Positions 7,095 through 14,027 of a DNA stretch of 33,232 nt are shown piece by piece (the first letter of the stretch is position 1; each line of letters starts with the position of its first letter). The notes below the pieces were generated by a model, which had not been told where the DNA came from, ran no database searches, and saw nothing but the letters and a program-made list of their open reading frames with translations. A program made the position numbers and the translations under genes. The stretch covers positions 18,234-51,465 of the forward strand of contig PFAP01000003.1 in the NCBI GenBank assembly GCA_002773615.1, written 5' to 3'. This DNA is from Candidatus Falkowbacteria bacterium CG10_big_fil_rev_8_21_14_0_10_39_11. Lineage in GTDB: Bacteria; Patescibacteriota; Patescibacteriia; UBA11705.

Positions 7095-7095
7095 A

Positions 7096-7126
7096 TAAAA
7101 AAATACCCCTATTTATTAAAGGGTAT
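7096..7126 (-). terminator. Terminator of the cupin gene
   Basis: On the minus strand, ATACCC pairs with GGGTAT around an AT-rich loop, followed by seven T. It lies right after the cupin stop at 7128 and back to back with the rightward terminator. Confidence 0.75.
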
Positions 7127-7127
7127 A

Positions 7128-7592
7128 TTAGCTTATAGTATGAGAGAATTCATCATCCTCAGTATTAGGACTACTAGCCATAACCAAAATTATGGTTGGT
7201 ATAATCAAGGGCACGACTGCGTGAGCAATTCTGGGTTTGACGTGAATAATTCTATTTTTTCTGCCATCAAGAGTAGCGCTCCGAATCTCATCAGCTTCAA
7301 TATCTTTAAAAAGAAATCTGGCTGATCCGGAAACGACCATCATTAACTCATGCTTCTGATGGTGATAATGGTGTCCAGGCTCGCTGCCAAATTCTTTAAT
7401 TTCTACCAGATACATATAGTTGAATTCAAAGCCTTCAACCAAGGGGAATCTTTTATCAAAAGGAACCAAAAGTTTGCGTCCAGACTTGCCACTGGCTTCT
7501 CGCTCAGGAAGAGCAAATAGAGTGTAAAGCTTTCGGTCATCAACTACAACTGGAATAGCCAACTTGTTCACGTCTGACTCTTTATAGATCAT
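7128..7592 (-). CDS. Cupin-fold protein, WxcM/sugar-isomerase-like
   Basis: A 154-residue protein with a single beta-barrel. The core EFGSEPGHHYHHQKHELMMV carries the His cluster and Glu of cupin motif 1, and VKPRIAHAVVPL supplies the motif 2 His. It resembles the FdtA/WxcM and dTDP-sugar epimerase-like cupins that isomerise nucleotide sugars, but short cupins are diverse and the substrate is open. The start at 7592 is set by GGAG about five bases upstream; a longer open frame to 7832 only reads through tRNA-Arg antisense and a repeat. It has its own terminator downstream and no obvious partner genes. Confidence 0.7.
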   Translation of the reverse strand: MIYKESDVNKLAIPVVVDDRKLYTLFALPEREASGKSGRKLLVPFDKRFPLVEGFEFNYMYLVEIKEFGSEPGHHYHHQKHELMMVVSGSARFLFKDIEADEIRSATLDGRKNRIIHVKPRIAHAVVPLIIPTIILVMASSPNTEDDEFSHTIS

Positions 7593-7640
7593 TTGGTCTC
7601 CTTTTTTCCTGGGTTTCGCTAATAATTTATCACAACTAAA

Positions 7641-7664
7641 CAAAAAAACAAGTTTATAAACTTG
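7641..7664 (-). terminator. Palindromic terminator downstream of tRNA-Arg
   Basis: A perfect palindrome, CAAGTTTATAAACTTG (7649-7664), is followed on the minus strand by seven T. It is placed to end the leftward tRNA-Arg transcript before the cupin gene. Confidence 0.65.
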
Positions 7665-7677
7665 CATTGATGTGAAA

Positions 7678-7720
7678 TGGTGTGCCCGGCCCACCTTCGT
7701 CAAGGCTTCGGCGGACAGGC
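7678..7720 (-). repeat. tRNA-Arg 3'-end fragment fused to a palindromic repeat
   Basis: TGGTGTGCCCGGC (7678-7690) repeats the 3' end of the neighbouring tRNA-Arg (7756-7768). It runs straight into a palindrome (CCACC ... GGCGG, 7691-7720) that belongs to the same family as the one near tRNA-Lys (core CGCCGAAG ... CGAAGG). Confidence 0.6.
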
Positions 7721-7755
7721 ATGATAGGCTTCTTCGTCCTGCGAAACAATTTAAG

Positions 7756-7832
7756 TGGTGTGCCCGGCAGGACTCGAACCTGCGACCTTTGGCTCCGCAA
7801 GCCAACGCTCTATCCAACTGAGCTACGAGCAC
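7756..7832 (-). tRNA. tRNA-Arg (anticodon GCG)
   Basis: A 77-base cloverleaf including an encoded CCA. The acceptor arms GTGCTCG/CGGGCAC pair (one G-U), the D-arm contains AGCTCAGTTGG, the anticodon stem TTGGC/GCCAA encloses TTGCGGA (anticodon GCG, reading CGC and CGU), and the T-arm contains GGTTCGAGTCC. Bacteria usually read CGN with an A34-type ACG tRNA, so GCG is less common. Confidence 0.9.
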
Positions 7833-7879
7833 ATAATATAAATTAGAAAAACAGAAAACTGGCTAGTCGTCCATGTAAT

Positions 7880-8398
7880 TTATAATTTAATCCTGCGTGA
7901 AAGATAATCTTCAATGGGTTCATTTTCACGAGCCAAATCTTCTTCCACAAATTGCTCCAAGGCGCTTCGAACCTCTAAAGGATTTAATTCTCCTAATGGC
8001 AGACTAAGTTTATCCCTTCGAATTCCATTGAACTCAAGATACAAATTTTTTACCTCAGGTGGAAAATACGCCAACCAGAAAACTTTGAAATCGTGGAAAT
8101 GGTAGAACTTTTGTCCCACGAGAACACCACCGGTAGAAATTTTTACTTCAATGTCTTTTGGGTCAAGGTAATGTTGCATAATCATGATCAGAGCAACCAA
8201 TAATGTAATCACAATGAATAAAAAATTCAAAGTGACAATCGCGTAGATCAAAATCGCCGCCATGACAACTCCAGCCAAGATATACCAAAGCTTACTCCTG
8301 TCGTGTTTTTCAAATTCTGGGGCAGACCATTCAAACAAAACATCACCGATATCATCAGGAGCTTGAGTAAAAATAATTGACTCAAACCATTTTTTCAT
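7880..8398 (-). CDS. Two-helix membrane protein, uncharacterised
   Basis: A 172-residue protein from the ATG at 8398 (MKKWFESIIFTQAPDDIGD). It has a short N-terminal cytoplasmic part, two adjacent membrane helices (about residues 30-75: WYILAGVVMAAILIYAIV, then FLFIVITLLVALIMIM) and a soluble C-terminal domain with alternating strands (VKISTGGVLVGQKFYHFHDF...) and an acidic end. The shape resembles small PH-like membrane proteins common in CPR genomes, but I cannot name a family. The longer open frame to 8485 runs into tRNA-Ser antisense and is rejected. It lies between tRNA-Arg and tRNA-Ser, all leftward. Confidence 0.7.
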   Translation of the reverse strand: MKKWFESIIFTQAPDDIGDVLFEWSAPEFEKHDRSKLWYILAGVVMAAILIYAIVTLNFLFIVITLLVALIMIMQHYLDPKDIEVKISTGGVLVGQKFYHFHDFKVFWLAYFPPEVKNLYLEFNGIRRDKLSLPLGELNPLEVRSALEQFVEEDLARENEPIEDYLSRRIKL

Positions 8399-8457
8399 AT
8401 TTTTATTTTTTAATTTTTGTAACGATTGTTTTATTTGGCTTGCCATGAATACATTCA

Positions 8458-8547
<90 letters not shown>

Positions 8548-8790
8548 TTAATCTATTATAACTTTGTCTAAATATTTTCTACCTTGTCCACTTTTTAAAA
8601 ATCTTTCTCGTTTCATCGCCTCATTTCTAGTTTTATATTTTTCTGAGTAAACCAATATCCACGGCTTTCGTCCCTTGGTATATCGGCATCTACCATTATT
8701 ATGTTCGATTATCCTGACACCAATATCTTTTGTGCTTCCTATATATCTTGTTCCATATCTTATACTTTTTATAACGTAGATAAAAAACAT
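8548..8790 (-). CDS. Single-domain GIY-YIG endonuclease-like protein
   Basis: An 80-residue protein consisting of one GIY-YIG domain: YVI near residue 5 and RYIGST around residue 15, followed by the conserved Arg (GVRIIEHN) and a basic C-terminal part with KPWILVYSE and the catalytic-type Glu in NEAMKRE. Such stand-alone UvrC/YhbQ-type domains are abundant in CPR genomes; many are untested nucleases. The stop codon touches the 5' end of tRNA-Ser(TGA), and an interrupted copy of the same tRNA lies on the other side, so the gene is bracketed by tRNA-Ser sequence. No strong ribosome site is seen. Confidence 0.85.
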   Translation of the reverse strand: MFFIYVIKSIRYGTRYIGSTKDIGVRIIEHNNGRCRYTKGRKPWILVYSEKYKTRNEAMKRERFLKSGQGRKYLDKVIID

Positions 8791-8807
8791 AAGTTACAAA
8801 ATAAGGA

Positions 8808-8955
8808 TGGGATTCCTCGCCAAAGGACGAGTGCGCCCTTGGCACAGAACCCACGGTCCCCGTTAAGGGACTCTAGTTTTCAAGACTAGCACATTCCTAG
8901 CCGAAGGACTAGTCCGTCCTTTGGCGGAGACCACTCTGTCACCTCTCCTTAATCT
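8808..8955 (-). pseudogene. Broken tRNA-Ser(TGA) copy with two palindromic inserts
   Basis: Comparison with the intact tRNA shows matching blocks at 8808-8815, 8847-8896 and 8929-8955, the last running eight bases past the tRNA 5' end. They are separated by inserts of 31 bases (8816-8846) and 32 bases (8897-8928). Both inserts are palindromic, similar to each other (CTnGCCnAAGGAC ... TTGGC), and both sit between ATTC and GA. The T-arm and the D/anticodon junction are destroyed, so no functional tRNA can form. The 3' acceptor strand is missing. Confidence 0.8.
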
Positions 8956-9032
8956 AGAAATTGGTGGATAGTAATAAGAAGTAAGAACAATCAAGCTGCG
9001 GCATTCGAAACTTGAACGCAGTGAGAGCTAAT

Positions 9033-9155
9033 AATGGCAGAGAGGGAGGAATTTCTAGCGTCACTGCGCTCCTTTGGGAAACCCATGGTTTCCCAGCCTT
9101 CCTCTGCGGGAAACTACCGTTTCCCGAACCCTTCCCGTTCGGATCCCAATAAAGG
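9033..9155 (-). pseudogene. Broken tRNA-Ser(GCT) copy with a large palindromic insert
   Basis: 9033-9054 repeats the 3' acceptor and T-arm of the intact neighbour with two changes. 9126-9131 (GAACCC) and 9141-9155 (GG.TCCCAATAAAGG) continue the T-arm and variable arm. About 70 bases are inserted between, at the same T-loop position as in the other Ser copy. The insert contains two hairpins, GGGAAACC-cat-GGTTTCCC (truncated here) and CGGGAAAC-tacc-GTTTCCCG. The 5' half of the tRNA is absent. Confidence 0.7.
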
Positions 9156-9170
9156 ATCCTATTTATACTA

Positions 9171-9262
<92 letters not shown>

Positions 9263-9274
9263 AAAATAATATAG

Positions 9275-9868
9275 TTATTTCTCTAGTATGTAATAATTCC
9301 ACTTCCCACTAATTTCACCCTTGCTAATAATTTTAAATCCAATTTTTTTAATTAATTCACTAAATGTTTTTTTGGTAATATTTTTTTGTAAAATTAAATC
9401 TCCAGTTTCATGCATATCTATCATTGACTCTTCATCATTTCTATTATGACGAACCGATATAAACAAGACACCTCTGTCCTTAAGCAAACTATATATACGC
9501 TGTAGAAAACGACTTTGTTCTTTTAGACTTATATGATGAAAAACACGATGACACCAAATTCCGCCAAAATTACTTTTCTTTACAGAAAAAATATTTTGTA
9601 CTTTGAACTGACATTTAGGAAATCGTTTTTGAGCGATTTTAATCATTTGGTGTGAAGGATCAATTCCCAGTTGTAAAAAACCTTTTCGTCTGAAGAATTC
9701 ACTGTCTTGCCCCCCACCACAACCGACATCTAGAATACTTACTCCTTTAGCAATATTTTGGATAAATAAATTATGAAGACTTTTATCCCATTTATACTGC
9801 CCAAAATTAGCCACGTATTCTTTAGCCGTCTTATTATAACTTGCGAGAGTTCGTTTTGAATCATTCAT
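9275..9868 (-). CDS. SAM-dependent methyltransferase (class I)
   Basis: A 197-residue class I methyltransferase. Motif I is ILDVGCGGGQDSEFF (about residues 45-59), followed by the acidic loop LGIDPSHQMI for the adenosyl ribose, and GGIWCHRVFHHIS at the motif IV position. It lacks an added substrate domain, so the target (small molecule, protein or RNA) cannot be told. The gene starts at ATG 9868 without a strong ribosome site, is AT-rich like its neighbours, and ends 12 bases before tRNA-Ser(GCT). It is not obviously linked to the ftsX operon, whose last stop lies 49 bases upstream. Confidence 0.8.
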   Translation of the reverse strand: MNDSKRTLASYNKTAKEYVANFGQYKWDKSLHNLFIQNIAKGVSILDVGCGGGQDSEFFRRKGFLQLGIDPSHQMIKIAQKRFPKCQFKVQNIFSVKKSNFGGIWCHRVFHHISLKEQSRFLQRIYSLLKDRGVLFISVRHNRNDEESMIDMHETGDLILQKNITKKTFSELIKKIGFKIISKGEISGKWNYYILEK

Positions 9869-9917
9869 AATCGAAAAACTAACACTATTTTAGCATAAAA
9901 TAAAGATTTGTAAAGCC

Positions 9918-10829
9918 CTAAACCTTGAGGTAACGGCGGATGGCAAAAGCACTACTAAGAATGGTTAGAACCACGGCCAGAACGAATTCCAGACCGAAAA
10001 TAAGCAGGAAGCGATCACTAAAATAGGCGGTTAAATCAAAATCATAATTAGCTAAAAATGTCCCCAAATAAGGTGTTAAAATGTTGATAAATAGATAGAT
10101 CAAACCGATGTTGATCAACAAAGCGACAAAAGCATACAAAACACTCTCTAGAATAAATGGCATTCGAATAAACCAGTTTGTTGCCCCGACCAAGCGCATG
10201 ACACCGATCTCCTCTTTGTGAGTATAAATTGTCACTCGAATAGTATTAAAAACAATCAGGAAAGCAATCAAACTGAATAAAACAGCAATAAAGATACCAA
10301 ATTTTTCAACTTTATCCGAAACGCTTTGAACAAATGAAATAATCTTTTGCGGGTCAGAAAAATCATTATTATCAACCAATGATGAGTACTCCGATGCTTG
10401 GATTTTTTGCAGAATCAAATCATAGTCTGACGGATCACCAGCTTTGACCACTAATGTGTCATTAAAAGGATTGTCTTCTAATTCAGAAATTGCGGATTGG
10501 ATATCAGGGTTGCCAATATTTTTTTGTTTGAATTGCTCAAGCACCATTTCTTTTGACAGAAAACTGACAGTATCAACCTCGGACGTATTAGAAACAAAAG
10601 TTTTAAAATTATTGACGTCAACTTCGGTGGCTTCACTCACAAGCATGATATTGATATCAACCTTGTCATGGACACTGTCAATAATATTGTCGGACACTGC
10701 TTTTAATGTAATCAATATATTGACCGAGAATAATGCTAAAACTAAAACTGATACCGTCACCAGTGTTAACCAAAAATTGCGCCAAAAATCCTGCAAGGCA
10801 AATTTTAGAACACGCAAAAATGTAAGCAT
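9918..10829 (-). CDS. ftsX: Cell-division protein FtsX
   Basis: A 303-residue FtsX with the expected plan: a short cytoplasmic start, TM1 (about 15-40), a large extracytoplasmic loop (about 45-165, with FLSKEMVLEQFK and NPDIQSAISELEDNPFN, typical of FtsX), then TM2-TM4 (about 175-205, 225-255 and 275-300). GVMRLVGATNWFIRMPFILE is the conserved coupling-helix region. FtsX, with the ATPase FtsE, transmits cytoplasmic signals to cell-wall hydrolases at the division site. It follows ftsE by 34 bases on the same strand, downstream of an RlpA-like gene, which fits a division and wall-remodelling operon. Confidence 0.95.
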   Translation of the reverse strand: MLTFLRVLKFALQDFWRNFWLTLVTVSVLVLALFSVNILITLKAVSDNIIDSVHDKVDINIMLVSEATEVDVNNFKTFVSNTSEVDTVSFLSKEMVLEQFKQKNIGNPDIQSAISELEDNPFNDTLVVKAGDPSDYDLILQKIQASEYSSLVDNNDFSDPQKIISFVQSVSDKVEKFGIFIAVLFSLIAFLIVFNTIRVTIYTHKEEIGVMRLVGATNWFIRMPFILESVLYAFVALLINIGLIYLFINILTPYLGTFLANYDFDLTAYFSDRFLLIFGLEFVLAVVLTILSSAFAIRRYLKV

Positions 10830-10863
10830 AATAGATATTGGTCAATATTAGATAAGCTCTAAT

Positions 10864-11544
10864 TTACAGCATGTACTTTCCAACCTTTTGATCACTAACC
10901 ACTTTTCCATGATCAAGAGTAATAACTCGTTTTTTGAGCAAGTTGACCACCTCTTTGTCGTGAGTTACAAGCATAACGGTGGTTCCCAGTTCGTTAATTT
11001 TCTTGAGTAATGCAATAATTTCTCGAGTATTGATGGAATCCAGGTTGCCGGTGGGTTCATCAGCCAGTAAAATCTTTGGATGGTGAATCAAAGACCGTGC
11101 AATTCCGACTCGTTGCTGTTCACCACCTGACAATTGCCATGGGTAACGACTAATCTTGGATTCTAACCCGACAATTCTCAAAACTTGGGGCACAACCTTC
11201 ATAATTTTTGATCGAGAAGTACCACAAACCTGCAATGCAAAGGCAATATTTTCAAAAATAGTTTTTTGTGGCAACAACTTGAAATCTTGATAGATGACAC
11301 CAATCTGGCGACGCAAAATCGGTATATCTCGTCGATGAATACGAGAAATATCCCAACCACCAACAATCAACTCGCCATTAGTGGGCTTTTCCTCAGCGGT
11401 AAGCATCCTGATCAAAGTAGTCTTTCCGGTACCACTTTGACCAATAATTGAAACAAACTCCTTATCTTTGATATGCAAATTCACGCTATGCAAGGCATAA
11501 GTATTTGGTTTGTACAACTTAGTTAATTGCCGAAGTTTTATCAT
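10864..11544 (-). CDS. ftsE: Cell-division ATP-binding protein FtsE
   Basis: A 226-residue ABC ATPase of FtsE type. Walker A is GQSGTGKT (35-42), the Q-loop is in GVIYQDFKLLP (about 82-92), the signature is LSGGEQQ (138-144), Walker B is ILLADEP (158-164), and the switch His is in VMLVTHDKEV. The hallmark FtsE sequence YQDFKLLP and the neighbouring ftsX leave little doubt. It works at the inner face of the membrane with FtsX. It starts three bases after the stop of the RlpA-like gene, so the two are almost certainly co-translated. Confidence 0.96.
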   Translation of the reverse strand: MIKLRQLTKLYKPNTYALHSVNLHIKDKEFVSIIGQSGTGKTTLIRMLTAEEKPTNGELIVGGWDISRIHRRDIPILRRQIGVIYQDFKLLPQKTIFENIAFALQVCGTSRSKIMKVVPQVLRIVGLESKISRYPWQLSGGEQQRVGIARSLIHHPKILLADEPTGNLDSINTREIIALLKKINELGTTVMLVTHDKEVVNLLKKRVITLDHGKVVSDQKVGKYML

Positions 11545-11547
11545 ATA

Positions 11548-12309
11548 TTATTGTTTTATTGGCACGACAGTAACATTTGATAAGATCCCCTGCCAGATTT
11601 CACCAATAGCAGAAAAGGCGACCTTGTCGAGATCAATGACTCTATCAGGATGAATAGCTCGATCTGGTCCGTAATCATTTACCACAACCTCAACTGATTT
11701 ATTATTATCTAAATTGGTTACTAATAACTTTGTCCCCTTGGGATAGTCGGGTGATGCAGCACAGTTACAATGCTTATAAGCATACCAACTGGCAGCACCC
11801 TGGCTCATTTTCTGGTCCTCCAAAACAACCATTTTGGCATATGGCAAATGAATAATACCTTTGACTGACATCGCATCTTGATATGCGGTTGGTAACAACA
11901 CCCATTCGTCTATAACTCCATTGTAAAAATATACTTGACGAAATAAAGTTGGCGCTTCAGAAAAATTAAATTTGAGCATCAGAGGCAGTTTATTTTGAAA
12001 AGCCTCTTTGTTGAATATATCAAACTCATAAACATCACTAACTGGGACCAATTCAGCCGGAAAAGAATAGGTGTTGGCGTCAAAATGCTTAATGATTACT
12101 CTAGTCTCCTCAGCCAGTACTTCAGGGCGAATACCAACCAAAAAATTACTGTCATCGGAGGCAACCGTATATCCCTTGACCAAGGTTGGAGTATCAATAT
12201 GCAAATCAACCATATCCAACAAGACATCACCGGCATTACTTGACGAAATTGGGACTAGAACAGAAATAAGGAATAGTCCCCCTAAAAATACTTGTAATGA
12301 TTTTGACAT
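11548..12309 (-). CDS. Secreted RlpA-like double-psi beta-barrel protein
   Basis: A 253-residue exported protein with an N-terminal hydrophobic signal (about 5-25). A unique domain follows (about 30-165), then an RlpA/expansin-type barrel starting at GAASWYAYKHCNC and including GTKLLVTNL and VVVNDYGP, with the Asp used by lytic transglycosylases and endolytic relatives. The usual AAHRTLP segment is altered (AASPDYPKGT), so peptidoglycan cleavage is plausible but not assured. The position, three bases before ftsE, suggests it is a wall enzyme or wall-binding partner controlled through FtsEX. The divergent tRNA-Thr promoter lies just upstream. Confidence 0.8.
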   Translation of the reverse strand: MSKSLQVFLGGLFLISVLVPISSSNAGDVLLDMVDLHIDTPTLVKGYTVASDDSNFLVGIRPEVLAEETRVIIKHFDANTYSFPAELVPVSDVYEFDIFNKEAFQNKLPLMLKFNFSEAPTLFRQVYFYNGVIDEWVLLPTAYQDAMSVKGIIHLPYAKMVVLEDQKMSQGAASWYAYKHCNCAASPDYPKGTKLLVTNLDNNKSVEVVVNDYGPDRAIHPDRVIDLDKVAFSAIGEIWQGILSNVTVVPIKQ

Positions 12310-12316
12310 AATAATG

Positions 12317-12345
12317 TTGCAATTTTTTTTGGTTCAAAATATAAT
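12317..12345 (+). promoter_or_regulatory. Promoter of tRNA-Thr
   Basis: TTGCAA (12317-12322), a 17-base spacer and a perfect TATAAT (12340-12345), ending 12 bases before the tRNA 5' end. Confidence 0.75.
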
Positions 12346-12357
12346 AGATTAGTTCGT

Positions 12358-12433
12358 GCCACCTTAGCTCAGTTGGTAGAGCAGTCCCTTCGTAAGGGAA
12401 AGGTCATCGGTTCAAATCCGATAGGTGGCTCCA
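12358..12433 (+). tRNA. tRNA-Thr (anticodon CGT)
   Basis: A 76-base tRNA with encoded CCA. The acceptor is GCCACCT/AGGTGGC, the D-arm has AGCTCAGTTGGTAGAGC, the anticodon loop TTCGTAA (anticodon CGT) is closed by TCCC/GGGA, and the T-arm is TCGGTTCAAATCCGA. It is the only rightward tRNA in the window. Confidence 0.96.
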
Positions 12434-12580
12434 GTCTTTAACCGCACCAGGTTGAAGCTATGGTCTATTCTTGTTGCGAGAATACATGTAGCACTAGAGG
12501 TCAGAACAACGGTGGTCAGACGCGGCCATGTAATATGAATATCATTTGAGACTAATTCAGGTCACCCGCAGCTGTTTTTT
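12434..12580 (+). ncRNA. Candidate structured RNA after tRNA-Thr
   Basis: This 147-base gap has no reading frame worth calling. On the plus strand it contains a perfect hairpin TATTCT-tgttgcg-AGAATA (12466-12484), flanked by GCTATG and CATgTAGC that extend the stem. GGTGGTC (12511-12517) can pair with GGTCACC (12560-12566), and eight T follow. It could be processed from the tRNA-Thr transcript or be a separate RNA. It matches no class I recognise (not SRP, tmRNA or RNase P). TTCAGGTCAC at 12556-12565 also occurs in the terminator at 2258-2336. Confidence 0.4.
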
Positions 12581-13570
12581 TTATATCTTGATAAATTTAA
12601 TCACCTTGGCTTCCTCAACCGCCTTGTCCAGGACAGATTGGAAGGTTTCTGGAGAAATAAGAATATGACTAACATTTACCTCTTCATCGGTCTCGTCAGT
12701 TGCTTCAGTCTTATCTTCAAGGTAGAGAATATGATAGCCATAATCGGTCTGAATGATATCGCTTAACTGCCCAGGCTCCAAGGCAAAAGCTGCATCTTCA
12801 AATTCTTTGACCATAATGCCACGACCAAACCAGCCCAAATTACCACCGGATTCGGCTGAGCCTGGATCATCACTATTCTGTTTAGCCAGGGTTGCAAAGT
12901 CCGCACCCGATTTTAGCTGAGTGAGAATATCTTCAGCTTTTACCTTGGCTTGGTCTAAATTATTTTGATCCTTACTGTAAATTTCGCCTAATTTTTGATT
13001 GGCCAATGAGTTGTAAAGAATTCGTGATTTGAACTCTTCAAGACTCCAGCCAAATGTCTTGTTGATTTCTTGTTCAAAATTTTCAACACTGCCGAAATCT
13101 TGTTTGGCCAGATTGACTAATTCGTAATTCAGCTCGTCTGCAGAAACCTTGACATCATTATCCTTGGCAAAATCAAGCAGTACGACATCGTAAATAAGTT
13201 TATTCAGAACATCACTTTTGATTTGGCTGTCTGGGACCTGAGAGCCTCGTAGTTCACTGGCTTTTTTCCAAGCAAAATACTCGTACTGCCAATCGTGCAA
13301 AGTGATATTGTGGCCGTTGACCGCTGCGGCCGGGTAAGGGAATATTTTAATCACAGCGGTAACAACCTTGGAATCAGTTGGTTGACGATAAGCCAACAAA
13401 CCTAGGGCGGAGAAGATAAACGCTAAAGCGACGACAAAAAGTAAAGCCATCACGCTGTATTTTTTTTTATTTCTTGATTGTTTTAATTGATTGTACATTT
13501 TGGGCCAAAACGTTTTCTGATGATGCCAAATGTGAGCAAGAAAGAAGTGAAAACTGTTTTTATATTTCAT
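12581..13570 (-). CDS. Membrane-anchored parvulin-type peptidyl-prolyl isomerase (SurA/PrsA-like)
   Basis: A 329-residue protein with a cytoplasmic start, one membrane anchor (about 40-62), a SurA-N-like helical chaperone part (about 78-200, PYPAAAVNGHNITLHDWQYE...) and a parvulin domain. The domain shows ADFATLAKQNSDDPGSAESG, GGNLGWFGRG, MVKEFEDAAF and YGYHILYLED. The usual first strand (ARHIL) is missing before the first helix, and an equivalent VSHILI stands near the C-terminus, so the domain looks circularly permuted. The protein probably helps fold exported proteins on the outer face of the membrane. It follows the DivIC-like gene by 12 bases. The first Met has no clear ribosome site; a second Met is 24 residues in. 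Confidence 0.85.
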   Translation of the reverse strand: MKYKNSFHFFLAHIWHHQKTFWPKMYNQLKQSRNKKKYSVMALLFVVALAFIFSALGLLAYRQPTDSKVVTAVIKIFPYPAAAVNGHNITLHDWQYEYFAWKKASELRGSQVPDSQIKSDVLNKLIYDVVLLDFAKDNDVKVSADELNYELVNLAKQDFGSVENFEQEINKTFGWSLEEFKSRILYNSLANQKLGEIYSKDQNNLDQAKVKAEDILTQLKSGADFATLAKQNSDDPGSAESGGNLGWFGRGIMVKEFEDAAFALEPGQLSDIIQTDYGYHILYLEDKTEATDETDEEVNVSHILISPETFQSVLDKAVEEAKVIKFIKI

Positions 13571-13582
13571 ATGATTTGATTA

Positions 13583-13987
13583 TTAGTTAAAAAAATAATT
13601 CCACCAAAGAACTAAATTGTTTTGTGATGAGTTGGAACCAGGATCACCAACTTTACTCGAATCATCTGAATTGACACTGTTGATATCATCCAGTTTTACA
13701 ACAACAATATTTTCGCCAGGCTTTTTCAAATTTAATTTTGTTCGAGCCTCTTTTTCAACAAAAAAGTCACTGTTATAATGGTCAATTGTTTGTAAAAATT
13801 CTTGTTTTTGACTACTTAGAGTTTCTATTTCTTGATTCAAATTAGTGATTTCGGCATCAAGTTTCTTTTTGTTAACATACTCCTTTATACTAAAAAAAAC
13901 CAGAAAAAACACAAAAACAAAAATCACAACGATTGTTATTTTAGACAAATTCTTGATTGATTTAGTAGAACGAGATTGTAAACTCAT
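13583..13987 (-). CDS. Septum-formation initiator, DivIC/FtsB family
   Basis: A 134-residue bitopic protein. The basic cytoplasmic N-terminus is followed by one membrane helix (about 18-40, TIVVIFVFVFFLVFF), then a coiled coil (about 44-80, KKKLDAEITNLNQEIETLSSQK) and the family's short motif EKEARTKLNLKKPGE. The extra Ser/Asp/Asn-rich tail of about 35 residues looks disordered. DivIC/FtsB proteins link early and late divisome proteins with FtsL and FtsQ-like partners. It lies between a PH-domain membrane protein and the parvulin gene on the same strand. Confidence 0.88.
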   Translation of the reverse strand: MSLQSRSTKSIKNLSKITIVVIFVFVFFLVFFSIKEYVNKKKLDAEITNLNQEIETLSSQKQEFLQTIDHYNSDFFVEKEARTKLNLKKPGENIVVVKLDDINSVNSDDSSKVGDPGSNSSQNNLVLWWNYFFN

Positions 13988-14027
13988 ACTCTATTAAGCT
14001 ATTATAGCATACTTTGTTATTTTGGGT

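Noticed and set aside
7593-7832. N-terminal extension of the cupin gene
   Set aside because: The extension translates the antisense of tRNA-Arg and a palindromic repeat; a good ribosome site supports the start at 7592.
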